Below, in pieces: positions 36,520-43,631 of a stretch of DNA of 64,000 nt. The DNA is from Flavobacterium sp. (GTDB lineage: Bacteria; Bacteroidota; Bacteroidia; Flavobacteriales; Flavobacteriaceae): assembly GCF_024305175.1 (NCBI RefSeq), contig NZ_JAMWYY010000010.1:1-64000 (forward strand), in the 5' to 3' direction. The notes beneath the pieces were generated by a model. The model searched no databases. It was not told the DNA's origin and worked only from the letters and a program-made list of their open reading frames with translations. A program made the position numbers and the translations under genes. Each line of letters opens with the position of its first letter. Position 1 is the first letter of the stretch.

Positions 36520-36584
36520 AATTTTTTAGTTAATTATTCAAATAAATAAAATTCTGACTAATTAAGCAAGCGTCACGAATAAAT

Positions 36585-36644
36585 TGTCATTGTAGATGAT
36601 TTGTAAGGCTACAATGTAGACCGGTTTACATCATCTAAATGACA
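36585..36644. repeat. 60-base imperfect palindrome next to the GNAT relic
   Basis: The left arm starts TGTCATTGTAGATGAT and the right arm ends ATCATCTAAATGACA. Allowing a one-base and a two-base bulge, about 19 base pairs form (TGTCATT, TAGATGAT and GTAA blocks), around an inner part that is itself partly palindromic. The right arm stops within one or two bases of the GNAT-derived segment. It could be a terminator-like hairpin, a small palindromic element, or the footprint of the recombination event. Confidence 0.6.
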
Positions 36645-36645
36645 T

Positions 36646-36717
36646 GCCCGCAACCTGTACCTTTCTAAAAACTACACCATGCATCACAGGGGTTCAATGA
36701 AGTTGGTGGTGGGATAA
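36646..36717 (+). pseudogene. Relic of a GNAT acetyltransferase 3' end
   Basis: This segment matches 35955-36026, the last 24 codons of the intact GNAT gene. Read in the same frame it gives A-R-N-L-Y-L-S-K-N-Y-T-M-H-H-R-G-S-M-K and ends in a stop. Up to the last codon, the differences (CTA/CTT, CAC/CAT, TCG/TCA) are all silent; the final Glu becomes Gly and TAG becomes TAA. Silent-only divergence means the fragment came from another functional allele, not from a fresh local duplication. It has no start or upstream part and is not expressed as a protein. Confidence 0.85.
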
Positions 36718-36748
36718 GATAAGTTTTACATATGAAAGATGGGAAATA

Positions 36749-37417
36749 TTATTCTCCTGTAGCTATTAAAAAGCCAATTATTATTGGAGGTACTGTTATC
36801 ATTATTGTATACCAACCATACACATCCCAGTAATAATTAATTTTGACCTTCCTAATATTCTTTTTAGTTACCTTTTCTGGTAGTAGTTCTTTAATATATC
36901 GCACATTATTAATCAAAAACATATCATAATCAATAGGCGCATGATTATGATAATTATTTAAAATATTTTGATATTTTTCCGATATATTTTTAGCGAAATT
37001 ATAAGTTTCATATTCGCTCACATTCAATTTTAACGTTTTAAAAATCCTTAGTTCGTTGTATAATTCAGACAATTCTAGTCCACAATCATGAAAAATTTTA
37101 GCATTTAACTTATAATCTTGGGCACTTTCAAATTGACTAAATACTAAAACCAAAATAGAAAGTGCTGTAATAATATAGTTATATATATTAACTTGATCAT
37201 CTTGATTTATGTTATAAACAGATATTAATCCTGCGATAATTAGATATGCTGAAATGATTGCTAAGCTAATATTTGACATTTTAGCTTTCGACTTTAATCT
37301 TTTATCTGCAAAAAAACGAGCTCCTTTTGTAGACCAAATTTTGTAATTTAACTCTTCCAAAAAGCTTTTTTCTAGATAACTTTTTTGAGGCGAATGTTTT
37401 TCAGTTCTATTGTCCAT
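36749..37417 (-). CDS. SLATT-type (2TM effector) membrane protein
   Basis: A 222-residue protein. Near residue 25-45 is W-S-T-K-G-A-R-F-F-A-D-K-R-L, then two adjacent transmembrane helices (~48-70 and 79-95), a long cytoplasmic helical part with Y-Q-N-I-L-N-N-Y-H-N-H-A-P-I-D-Y-D (~149-165), and a third hydrophobic segment near the end (~202-220). This layout matches SLATT domains (SMODS/SLOG-associated 2TM effectors), most like family 5. SLATT proteins are predicted pore-forming effectors in nucleotide-signal or RT-linked conflict systems. It follows the RusA-like gene by nine bases. G+C is far below neighbours (14 and 12 G+C in the 60-base lines at 36901 and 37141). The family call is from pattern memory. 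Confidence 0.72.
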   Translation of the reverse strand: MDNRTEKHSPQKSYLEKSFLEELNYKIWSTKGARFFADKRLKSKAKMSNISLAIISAYLIIAGLISVYNINQDDQVNIYNYIITALSILVLVFSQFESAQDYKLNAKIFHDCGLELSELYNELRIFKTLKLNVSEYETYNFAKNISEKYQNILNNYHNHAPIDYDMFLINNVRYIKELLPEKVTKKNIRKVKINYYWDVYGWYTIMITVPPIIIGFLIATGE

Positions 37418-37426
37418 AACAATTTA

Positions 37427-37837
37427 TTAGCTTTGAAATATTTTTATCAAAATTGAGGATCTAGGTTCATTTATATTAATTCTTTTAATTAATAATTCAT
37501 CTACCTGTCTATCATCTTGCCACACTTTTCCAGTATGTGTAATACCATCTAAAATTATCTTGCAATAATTGTCTAGGTCAGCTTTACCTAACCTATCGCT
37601 CCCATTATAAACAATAATTTGCACCTTAAATCTATTTTTTGTCGCTAGAGAATTAATAGTAGAGAAAACTTTTGCCAAACAAAAATTTGTATCTGATATC
37701 AAGTTATAGCCTTTAGAGGACTTCCTTGGAAGACGTGGTTTTCTACCATCCAAATATTCAAAGGGGTATAATTTAAATTCAAAAGATTTTGAATTTAGTT
37801 TAACAGGCAAAAAAATTTCAGCATTTAAGTAATCCAT
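37427..37837 (-). CDS. RusA-like Holliday-junction endonuclease family protein
   Basis: A 136-residue protein of RusA size (about 120). The active-site block is recognisable: K-A-D87-L-D89-N-Y-C-K93, L-D-G-I-T, V-W-Q-D108-D109-R-Q-V-D-E, and Lys118, matching the RusA acidic triad and lysine. RusA proteins are dimeric resolvases of branched DNA, usually phage-borne. No other phage gene is nearby; instead it is the first gene of a two-gene unit with a SLATT membrane protein. Low G+C marks it as acquired. A defence role is inference; a stray phage rusA that happens to sit beside a SLATT gene is the alternative. Confidence 0.82.
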   Translation of the reverse strand: MDYLNAEIFLPVKLNSKSFEFKLYPFEYLDGRKPRLPRKSSKGYNLISDTNFCLAKVFSTINSLATKNRFKVQIIVYNGSDRLGKADLDNYCKIILDGITHTGKVWQDDRQVDELLIKRININEPRSSILIKIFQS

Positions 37838-37956
37838 CCGGCCTTTTTTTATTAATCAAATATATTTAATTTTACTATTATTATTCTGCGCAAAACTACC
37901 TGTTTTATCCCCACCGCAAAAATCCCTATCTTGCACCAATAATTTTTAATCAAACT

Positions 37957-40104
37957 ATGAGAATATTACGATTACTGGCATTATTGCTGCTAACGCTTCC
38001 TGCCGTTGCCCAGCAGGGCGGCATGTGGATACCCTCGCTGCTAAAGGGCATGAACGAAAAAGAAATGAAAAGCCTGGGCATGAAAATGTCGGCTTCCGAT
38101 ATTTATGATGTAAACAACTCATCCTTAAAAGATGCCGTTCCGCATTTTGATGGCGGCTGCACCAGCGAGGTAATTTCGCCAAAGGGGCTGCTGCTTACCA
38201 ACCACCATTGCGGGTATGATGCCATACAAAGCCACTCGACCGTACAGCACGACTACCTGGCTGACGGTTTTTGGGCCATGAGCATGGAAGAAGAACTGCC
38301 TAACCCCGGTATGGAAGTAACCTTTATCGTAAAGATAGAAGATGTTACCAACCAGGTACTGGAGGGCGTAAGCCTGCTGAAAAGCGAAGAAGAAAAGCAA
38401 AAGAAAATCCAGGAAAACATATCAAAGCTCACCAATTCTCTGCCGAAAGAATCGTGGCAGGAAAACATGATCCGCACGTTCTATGAGGGCAACCAGTATA
38501 TGCGCTTTGTAACCGAAACGTTTAAAGACATCCGCCTGGTAGGTGCACCGCCTTCATCAATAGGTAAGTTCGGTTCAGATACCGATAACTGGGTTTGGCC
38601 GCGCCACACCGGCGATTTTTCGCTGTTCCGCATCTATGCCGGTAAAGACAACCGCCCTGCCGAGTACAGCAAAGACAACGTACCTTATACACCTAAGCAC
38701 TACTTCCCTATTTCGCTTGGCGGTGTTAAAGAAGACGATTTTACGCTGGTATTCGGTTACCCGGGCCGCACGCAGGAATACCTGCCTGCCGTTGCCGTAG
38801 AGCAGATTGTAAACGTGCTTAACCCTGCCAAGATAGAAGTGCGCGATGCAGCCCTTAAGGTTGCCGACAGCTACATGCGCAAAGACAAGCAGATAAAAAT
38901 TCAGTATGCCAGCAAATATGCCAGTATAGCCAACTACTGGAAAAAATGGATAGGCGAAACGCAGGGGCTAAAGCAAACCAATGCCGTTGCCGTTAAAAGA
39001 GCTTTTGAGAAAGACTTTTTGGCAAGGGCTGCAAAGGCAGGCAAGACTGCCGAATATGGAAACCTGTTCAACGATTTTGCAAGGCTGTACTCAGAAATTG
39101 AGCCTTACCAGCTAAGCCGCGATTATTTTATAGAGGTAGCGTTGCGCAATACAGAGCTGCTTACCGTAGGCTACAGGTTGTACCAGCTTGAGCAGGTGTA
39201 TAATGCACGTGGCGAACAGTCCTTTAACGACCGCAGGAACAATACCGTTGCTTCGCTTGAGGGTACTTACAAAGATTTCAGCAAGGTGGTTGACGAGAAA
39301 ATATTCGAGCAACTGATAGAGCTGTATGCTACCAAATCGCCGAAGCAGTTTTTACCGGATGTATTAAAGAATAAAGACTATAAAGCGCTAACGCAGGAGA
39401 TATACAGCCAGTCGAAGCTTACAAGCTACAATGGCGTAAAGGAACTGCTTCAGGGCGATGCCAAGCAGGTAATGGAAAAACTGAACAACGATAAGGGCTA
39501 CAGCCTGGTAAAAGCTATGGCTACCGCTTTTATAGAGAACGTAAACCCCAAATATGAAGAGCTTAACCTTGAAATAGCAGCATTGCAGCGCACCTATATG
39601 AAAGGCATACTGGAACTGAGCCCTAAAGATGCCCGCATCTTTCCTGATGCCAACAGTACCCTGCGTGTTACCTATGGTAAAGTGAAAGGCTATGAGCCGA
39701 GGGATGCCGTTTACTATGAGCCTGTAACCTATCTTGACGGGGTTATAGAAAAATATGTGCCCGGCGATTATGAGTTTGACGTACCGCAAAAGCTGATAGA
39801 GCTATACAACAAGAAAGATTATGGCCCGTATGGTGAAAACGGCAAGATGCCGGTATGCTTTATAGGCACTAACCACACCACAGGCGGTAACAGCGGCAGC
39901 CCTGCCATAGATGCAAAAGGCAACCTTATAGGCCTTAACTTCGACCGTGTTTGGGAAGGTACCATGAGCGACATTTATTATGATCCTTTAATTTGCCGTA
40001 ACATAATGGTAGATATACGCTATGTATTGTTTGTGGTAGATAAATATGCGGGTGCAAAAAGGCTTATTGAAGAGATGAAACTGGTAGATGTAAAGAAAAA
40101 ATAA
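37957..40104 (+). CDS. dpp11: S46-family dipeptidyl-peptidase, DPP11-like (Asp/Glu-specific)
   Basis: A 715-residue S46 serine exopeptidase with signal peptide (1-18, A-V-A-Q). The split trypsin-like site is seen as T-N-H-H84-C-G-Y with G-G-N-S646-G-S-P. Arg664 in N-F-D-R-V-W-E-G lies 18 residues after the serine, the same offset as Ser655/Arg673 in Porphyromonas DPP11, where the Arg selects Asp or Glu at P1; DPP7-type enzymes have Gly there. So it likely removes X-Asp/X-Glu dipeptides in the periplasm, supporting peptide nutrition. No T9SS domain. It is divergent from the RusA-SLATT unit across about 120 bases. Confidence 0.88.
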   Translation: MRILRLLALLLLTLPAVAQQGGMWIPSLLKGMNEKEMKSLGMKMSASDIYDVNNSSLKDAVPHFDGGCTSEVISPKGLLLTNHHCGYDAIQSHSTVQHDYLADGFWAMSMEEELPNPGMEVTFIVKIEDVTNQVLEGVSLLKSEEEKQKKIQENISKLTNSLPKESWQENMIRTFYEGNQYMRFVTETFKDIRLVGAPPSSIGKFGSDTDNWVWPRHTGDFSLFRIYAGKDNRPAEYSKDNVPYTPKHYFPISLGGVKEDDFTLVFGYPGRTQEYLPAVAVEQIVNVLNPAKIEVRDAALKVADSYMRKDKQIKIQYASKYASIANYWKKWIGETQGLKQTNAVAVKRAFEKDFLARAAKAGKTAEYGNLFNDFARLYSEIEPYQLSRDYFIEVALRNTELLTVGYRLYQLEQVYNARGEQSFNDRRNNTVASLEGTYKDFSKVVDEKIFEQLIELYATKSPKQFLPDVLKNKDYKALTQEIYSQSKLTSYNGVKELLQGDAKQVMEKLNNDKGYSLVKAMATAFIENVNPKYEELNLEIAALQRTYMKGILELSPKDARIFPDANSTLRVTYGKVKGYEPRDAVYYEPVTYLDGVIEKYVPGDYEFDVPQKLIELYNKKDYGPYGENGKMPVCFIGTNHTTGGNSGSPAIDAKGNLIGLNFDRVWEGTMSDIYYDPLICRNIMVDIRYVLFVVDKYAGAKRLIEEMKLVDVKKK

Positions 40105-40280
40105 GGTCGTTTTACGATAGTGCACAACAGCACTTTTACCCTTACAGCTATCTTTTGGGAAGATTTATAAATACCGACAATAATCTTTATACAAAAAAAA
40201 TAGGAAAATACCGAAATTTAAGCACGTAAACCTCTGAATTTCAGCATAAGCATATTTTTAAAAAAAAACTGTGTAAATAT

Positions 40281-40309
40281 TTTGCGGAATTAAAAAATTT
40301 ATATCTTTG
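40281..40309 (+). promoter_or_regulatory. Promoter of small lipoprotein copy 1
   Basis: TTTG at 40281-40284, a 17-base spacer and TATCTTTG at 40302-40309, an exact TAnnTTTG match. The ATG follows 36 bases after the -7 box. Confidence 0.75.
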
Positions 40310-40345
40310 CTCCGAATTAATAATTAACCTTTATAATTTAGTAAG

Positions 40346-40549
40346 ATGAAAAAAGTTGTTTTAAGCATGGCTCTAATCGCTATGATGAGTGTATCTTTCG
40401 TATCATGCAAAGAGAAAGCTGAAGAGGCTCCTGTAGAAGAAACTAACGTAGAAGTTGAGGCTCCTGTAACTGAAGAAGTTGCTCCAGTTGAAGCTGACAC
40501 TATGGCTGTTGACACTACTGCTGCTGCTACTGAAGAAGCTGCTCACTAA
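40346..40549 (+). CDS. Small acidic lipoprotein, copy 1
   Basis: A 67-residue protein: signal peptide ending S-F-V-S-C21, then a mature part made almost only of Glu, Val, Pro, Ala and Thr (E-E-A-P-V-E-E-T-N-V-E-V-E-A-P-V-T). It has no fold that I recognise and is probably an extended, strongly acidic, membrane-anchored peptide in the periplasm or on the surface. Good promoter and terminator and a biased, repetitive composition support a truly expressed and perhaps abundant protein. Paralogue of the next gene. Confidence 0.75.
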   Translation: MKKVVLSMALIAMMSVSFVSCKEKAEEAPVEETNVEVEAPVTEEVAPVEADTMAVDTTAAATEEAAH

Positions 40550-40571
40550 GAGAAACAGTTTAAAAGCATTA

Positions 40572-40598
40572 AAAGCTCCGCATTGCGGGGCTTTTTTA
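40572..40598 (+). terminator. Rho-independent terminator after lipoprotein copy 1
   Basis: AAAGCTCCGC and GCGGGGCTTT form a 10-bp stem (one G-U) around ATT, followed by Ts. Confidence 0.88.
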
Positions 40599-40683
40599 TT
40601 TATTGATAATCATAAACATACAAGATTACAAAAAGTTTATATCTTTACTCCGAATTAATAATTAACCTTTATAATTTAGTAAG

Positions 40684-40902
40684 ATGAAAAAAGTTGTTTT
40701 AAGCATGGCCCTTATCGCTATGATGAGTGTATCTTTTGTATCATGCAAAGAGAAAGCTGAAGAGGCTCCGGTAGAAGAAACTAACGTAGAAGTTGAGGCT
40801 CGTGTAACTGAAGAAGTTACTCCTGCTGAAGAGGTTGCCCCGGTTGAAGCGGACACTATGCATACTGAAGAAGGCCACGACCACGAAGGACATTCTCACT
40901 AA
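40684..40902 (+). CDS. Small acidic lipoprotein, copy 2, with His-rich tail
   Basis: A 72-residue paralogue of copy 1: same signal peptide and Cys21, same acidic Glu/Val/Pro repeat, but six residues longer in the middle (P-A-E-E-V-A) and with a different end, H-T-E-E-G-H-D-H-E-G-H-S-H. Five His with Asp/Glu suggest metal binding (Zn, Cu, Ni), which copy 1 cannot do. Its promoter lacks a -33 box, so expression may be weaker or depend on read-through from copy 1. Function unknown. Confidence 0.75.
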   Translation: MKKVVLSMALIAMMSVSFVSCKEKAEEAPVEETNVEVEARVTEEVTPAEEVAPVEADTMHTEEGHDHEGHSH

Positions 40903-40922
40903 GAGAAAAATTAAAGTATCAG

Positions 40923-40949
40923 AAGCTCCGCATTGCGGGGCTTTTTTAT
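40923..40949 (+). terminator. Rho-independent terminator after lipoprotein copy 2
   Basis: AAGCTCCGC / GCGGGGCTT stem with ATT loop and T-run, the duplicate of the terminator at 40572-40598. It overlaps the last bases of the convergent hxlR gene. Confidence 0.85.
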
Positions 40950-41299
40950 TTTATCTCATTATTCTTTTTTTCCTCATCTATAAGTTCCAGCCCGTATTCC
41001 CTTATCTGCTCAATAATTACCATCAGCCTCTTGCCTTTCATAGTTAAAGCATATTCAGTTTTAGGGGGCACAACCGCATATACCTTTCTTGATATAAGCC
41101 CGTCAGCCTCAAGCTGCCGCAACTGGGTAGTAAGCATTTTGTCTGATATATGGGGAATGTCTTTGCGCAGTTCTCCGTAGCGCTTTACCTCATTTCGTAA
41201 ACGCCATAATATAGGGGCTTTCCATGTACCCCCAATCATCTCCATTACAAACTGTACCGGGTTATAGTATACTTTCCCTTTATAAATAAAATCAGGCAT
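40946..41299 (-). CDS. HxlR-family winged-helix transcriptional regulator
   Basis: A 117-residue HxlR protein: G-G-x-W-K-x-P-I-L-W-R-L, R-Y-G-E-L-R-K-D-I-P-x-I-S-x-K-M-L-T-x-Q-L-R-x-L-E-x-D-G-L-I (the recognition helix and wing) and the V-P-P-K-x-E-Y-x-L-T strand. No cysteine is present in the protein, so thiol-based sensing like HypR is unlikely; it may bind a ligand directly. Divergent from the DJ-1/hydrolase fusion and NADP-reductase genes. The 29-base palindrome at 41328-41356 between them is the likely operator, implying control of both sides. Confidence 0.93.
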   Translation of the reverse strand: MPDFIYKGKVYYNPVQFVMEMIGGTWKAPILWRLRNEVKRYGELRKDIPHISDKMLTTQLRQLEADGLISRKVYAVVPPKTEYALTMKGKRLMVIIEQIREYGLELIDEEKKNNEIK

Positions 41300-41327
41300 T
41301 TGCAGTCATCACGTTTTACTAATACTA

Positions 41328-41356
41328 ACCTAAAGGTATGTATTATACTTTTAGGT
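41328..41356. promoter_or_regulatory. Inverted repeat, probable HxlR operator
   Basis: ACCTAAAGGTAT (41328-41339), five bases, ATACTTTTAGGT (41345-41356): 12-base arms with one mismatch, centred in the intergenic region of the divergent regulator and operon. The right arm overlaps TACTTTTA, a near match to a -7 box for the plus-strand operon, so binding there would block transcription. Confidence 0.75.
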
Positions 41357-41418
41357 AAGCAAAATACACCTGAAAAATAAAATAGTAAAATTTGTATTGA
41401 AAATAAAATAATACAAAC

Positions 41419-42930
41419 ATGAACAAATTAATTGTAATCCTGGTTTTACTGTTGTCTTCCTTACCTTCATTTTCGCAGCACAATGCAGGCACTAAAGGAA
41501 AAATACTAATGATAGTAAGCAACCCGGCCGTGAGCAAACAAACTAACTGGCCTATAGGCGTATGGTATTCCGAATTAACCCATCCGTACTGGATATTTTC
41601 AGAAAATGGCTACGCTGTAGATATTGCAAGTTTAGATGGCGGCGAAATTAAGTTTGACTCTTTTTCAGATCCTGAAGACGAAAGCGGGTATGCCGCTTTT
41701 GATTATATATCACTCGGTTTTAAAAAAGATCCAAATAAGGCGGCACTCATCAAAAATTCATTAAAATTATCTGCTGTTAATCCTCACGATTATAAAGCAA
41801 TATTTGTATGTGGCGGGCAGGGGCCTATGTACACCATGTACAAAAACAAAGAAATAGAAAGGTTTTTCTCTGACTTTTACGAAACAGGAAAGCCATCTGC
41901 GGCTATATGCCATGGCACCTGTATTTTGCTCACCACCAAAGGCAGCAACGGCAGATTATTGGTAGAAGGCAAAAAGTGGACAGGTTTTGCAAGCAGCGAA
42001 GAACAATATGCCGACAACTACGTAGGGATGAAAATACAGCCATTCCGGATAGAGGATGAGGCTAAAAAAATACCCAATACTACATTTGTTACAGGGCATC
42101 CTTTTGAAGCCTTTGCCGTAAAGGACGGCAACCTTATAACAGGCCAGCAGCAAAATAGTGGTGCGGCAGCAGCTACCTTGGTTATTGATGAGCTGGAAAA
42201 ACAGAAACAGAATTATCCAACGTATGTACTTGTGCATGGCGCATGGGCCGATGAAAGCGCATGGGGCTTTGTGCGCAATAGCCTGGCCGTTAATGCAAAT
42301 GTAGAAGTTATAAACCTGCCCGCGCACGGCATTGATTTAACAGATGCAGCTAAAGTATCGTTATCAGATTATGTTGAGACAGTAGAAAACCGCATCAGGA
42401 ACTATAAGGGCAAAGTAATACTTGTCGGGCACAGCATGGCGGGCATAATCATATCTCAGGTGGCAGAAAATATGCCTGATAAAATCGATAAACTTATCTA
42501 TGTGTCGGCCTATCTCCCAAAAAACAGAGAAGACATTCTATCATTATCCAAAAGAGACAAGCAAAGCCTTGTGGGCAATGCGCTGCAATTCAATACCGGT
42601 TATACCGCTGCAACCATTAAAAAAGATGTTATAGCACCTGCTGTTTGTGCCGACTGCCCTGATTACATGAAAGACATACTGGTTAAATACCATAAAGAAG
42701 AACCCGTTAAACCTTTAGGAGACAAAGTAACACTCACAAAAGCGAAATTCGGCAGCATACCCAAATACTATATCCATACTACTAATGACAAAGCAGTAGG
42801 CTATGCCCTGCAACAACAAATGGTAAAAGACAATGGCGGTATTAAAGAGACATTTATGATGAACACATCGCACCTTCCATTCGTTGTAAAGCCGGATGAG
42901 TTTGTTACTATCATTAAATCAATAAAATAA
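41419..42930 (+). CDS. Exported fusion of a DJ-1/PfpI domain and an alpha/beta-hydrolase
   Basis: A 503-residue protein: signal peptide (1-20, F-S-Q), a DJ-1/PfpI (Hsp31-like class I glutamine amidotransferase) domain over ~27-260 with nucleophile Cys164 in A-I-C-H-G-T and Glu52 in Y-S-E-L-T-H-P, then an alpha/beta-hydrolase over ~265-503 with V-H-G-A-W oxyanion strand, Ser339 in G-H-S-M-A-G and His485 in T-S-H-L-P-F. DJ-1/Hsp31 proteins act on glyoxals and other electrophiles; the hydrolase resembles small esterases. The two parts are usually separate proteins. Divergent from hxlR and followed by an NADP-binding reductase-like gene. Substrate unknown. Confidence 0.85.
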   Translation: MNKLIVILVLLLSSLPSFSQHNAGTKGKILMIVSNPAVSKQTNWPIGVWYSELTHPYWIFSENGYAVDIASLDGGEIKFDSFSDPEDESGYAAFDYISLGFKKDPNKAALIKNSLKLSAVNPHDYKAIFVCGGQGPMYTMYKNKEIERFFSDFYETGKPSAAICHGTCILLTTKGSNGRLLVEGKKWTGFASSEEQYADNYVGMKIQPFRIEDEAKKIPNTTFVTGHPFEAFAVKDGNLITGQQQNSGAAAATLVIDELEKQKQNYPTYVLVHGAWADESAWGFVRNSLAVNANVEVINLPAHGIDLTDAAKVSLSDYVETVENRIRNYKGKVILVGHSMAGIIISQVAENMPDKIDKLIYVSAYLPKNREDILSLSKRDKQSLVGNALQFNTGYTAATIKKDVIAPAVCADCPDYMKDILVKYHKEEPVKPLGDKVTLTKAKFGSIPKYYIHTTNDKAVGYALQQQMVKDNGGIKETFMMNTSHLPFVVKPDEFVTIIKSIK

Positions 42931-42937
42931 TTTACAG

Positions 42938-43555
42938 ATGAATATAGCAGTAATAGGAGCAGGAAACGTTGGCGGTGCTCTGGCAAAAAAATGGGCAGGC
43001 AAAGGCCACACAATTTATTTAGGTGTAAGGGATATAGGAGGTTTTAAAGGAAACGCGATAGTAGCTCATGAAAATATTAAGGCACTAAGCATTGACGAAG
43101 CAGTACAAAAATCGGATATAATTTTACTGGCAGTACCCGCTGTTAACACCATAGAAGCTGTTAAGGCACTGGGCGACACCACCGGTAAAATAATTATAGA
43201 TGCCATGAACATCATTATGAACAAAGGCCCGGAAGGGTTTACCAATACATCAGATGCTATATTAGCGAACACACAAACAAAAGATGTTGTTAAGTGCTTT
43301 AACACTACAGGCTATAATAATATGGCCGATACTGTTTATGATGAAATGCAGATTGACATGTTTGTTTGCGGCAACAGCACTAAGGGCAAAGAAGCGGCAA
43401 CACAGTTAGCCATTGATGCCGGGTTTGGCAAATGCTATGATGTTGGCGGAAACGATAAATTCCTCCTTATGGAACAATTTGCCTGGTTCTGGATTAACCT
43501 TGCCATGTTTCAGGGGCAAGGCAGGGAGATTGGGTTTAAATTGTTAAGCAGGTAA
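42938..43555 (+). CDS. NADPH-dependent F420-reductase-like oxidoreductase (NAD(P)-binding)
   Basis: A 205-residue Rossmann protein: V-I-G-A-G-N-V-G-G-A-L-A at residues 4-15, G-V-R-D after beta-2, I-L-L-A-V-P-A, D-A-M-N, and K-C-F-N-T-T-G. It belongs to the F420-dependent NADP reductase-like fold (pfam F420_oxidored), which in bacteria without F420 acts as a generic NADP reductase or ketopantoate-like enzyme. Seven bases after the DJ-1/hydrolase stop, so co-transcribed and presumably under HxlR control. Substrate unknown. Confidence 0.85.
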   Translation: MNIAVIGAGNVGGALAKKWAGKGHTIYLGVRDIGGFKGNAIVAHENIKALSIDEAVQKSDIILLAVPAVNTIEAVKALGDTTGKIIIDAMNIIMNKGPEGFTNTSDAILANTQTKDVVKCFNTTGYNNMADTVYDEMQIDMFVCGNSTKGKEAATQLAIDAGFGKCYDVGGNDKFLLMEQFAWFWINLAMFQGQGREIGFKLLSR

Positions 43556-43592
43556 AGAGTATAATTTAATATTTGACACAGATATTAAAGCA

Positions 43593-43623
43593 TAAAAAAA
43601 GCTCCGGTTATATACCGGAGCTT
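43593..43623 (-). terminator. Rho-independent terminator of the tRNA-Gly/tRNA-Leu operon
   Basis: AAGCTCCGG and CCGGAGCTT form a 9-bp stem followed on the minus strand by seven Ts. It starts nine bases past the tRNA-Leu 3' end. Confidence 0.9.
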
Positions 43624-43631
43624 GTATTGTG

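Larger units (their letters stand above)
40290..40948. repeat. Tandem duplication of a promoter-lipoprotein-terminator unit
   Basis: Two copies offset by 338 bases. Nearly identical: the -7 region and leader (about 40295-40345 versus 40633-40683), the first ~40 codons, and the AGCTCCGCATTGCGGGGCT terminators. The upstream edge of copy 2 falls inside the promoter, so it lacks the -33 TTTG and its -7 box is TATCTTTA. The copies differ mainly in their 3' coding ends. Confidence 0.85.

Noticed and set aside
36585..36644. Possible integron attC site
   Set aside because: The palindrome lacks the RYYYAAC/GTTRRRY end boxes and no integrase gene is in the window.
37427..37837. Remnant prophage suggested by rusA
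   Set aside because: No capsid, portal, integrase, lysis or other phage-type gene is present within several kb on either side; only the SLATT gene is linked.
40105..40140. Terminator after the S46 peptidase gene
   Set aside because: Only a five-base stem (AGTGC/GCACT) with a short T tract; too weak to call.
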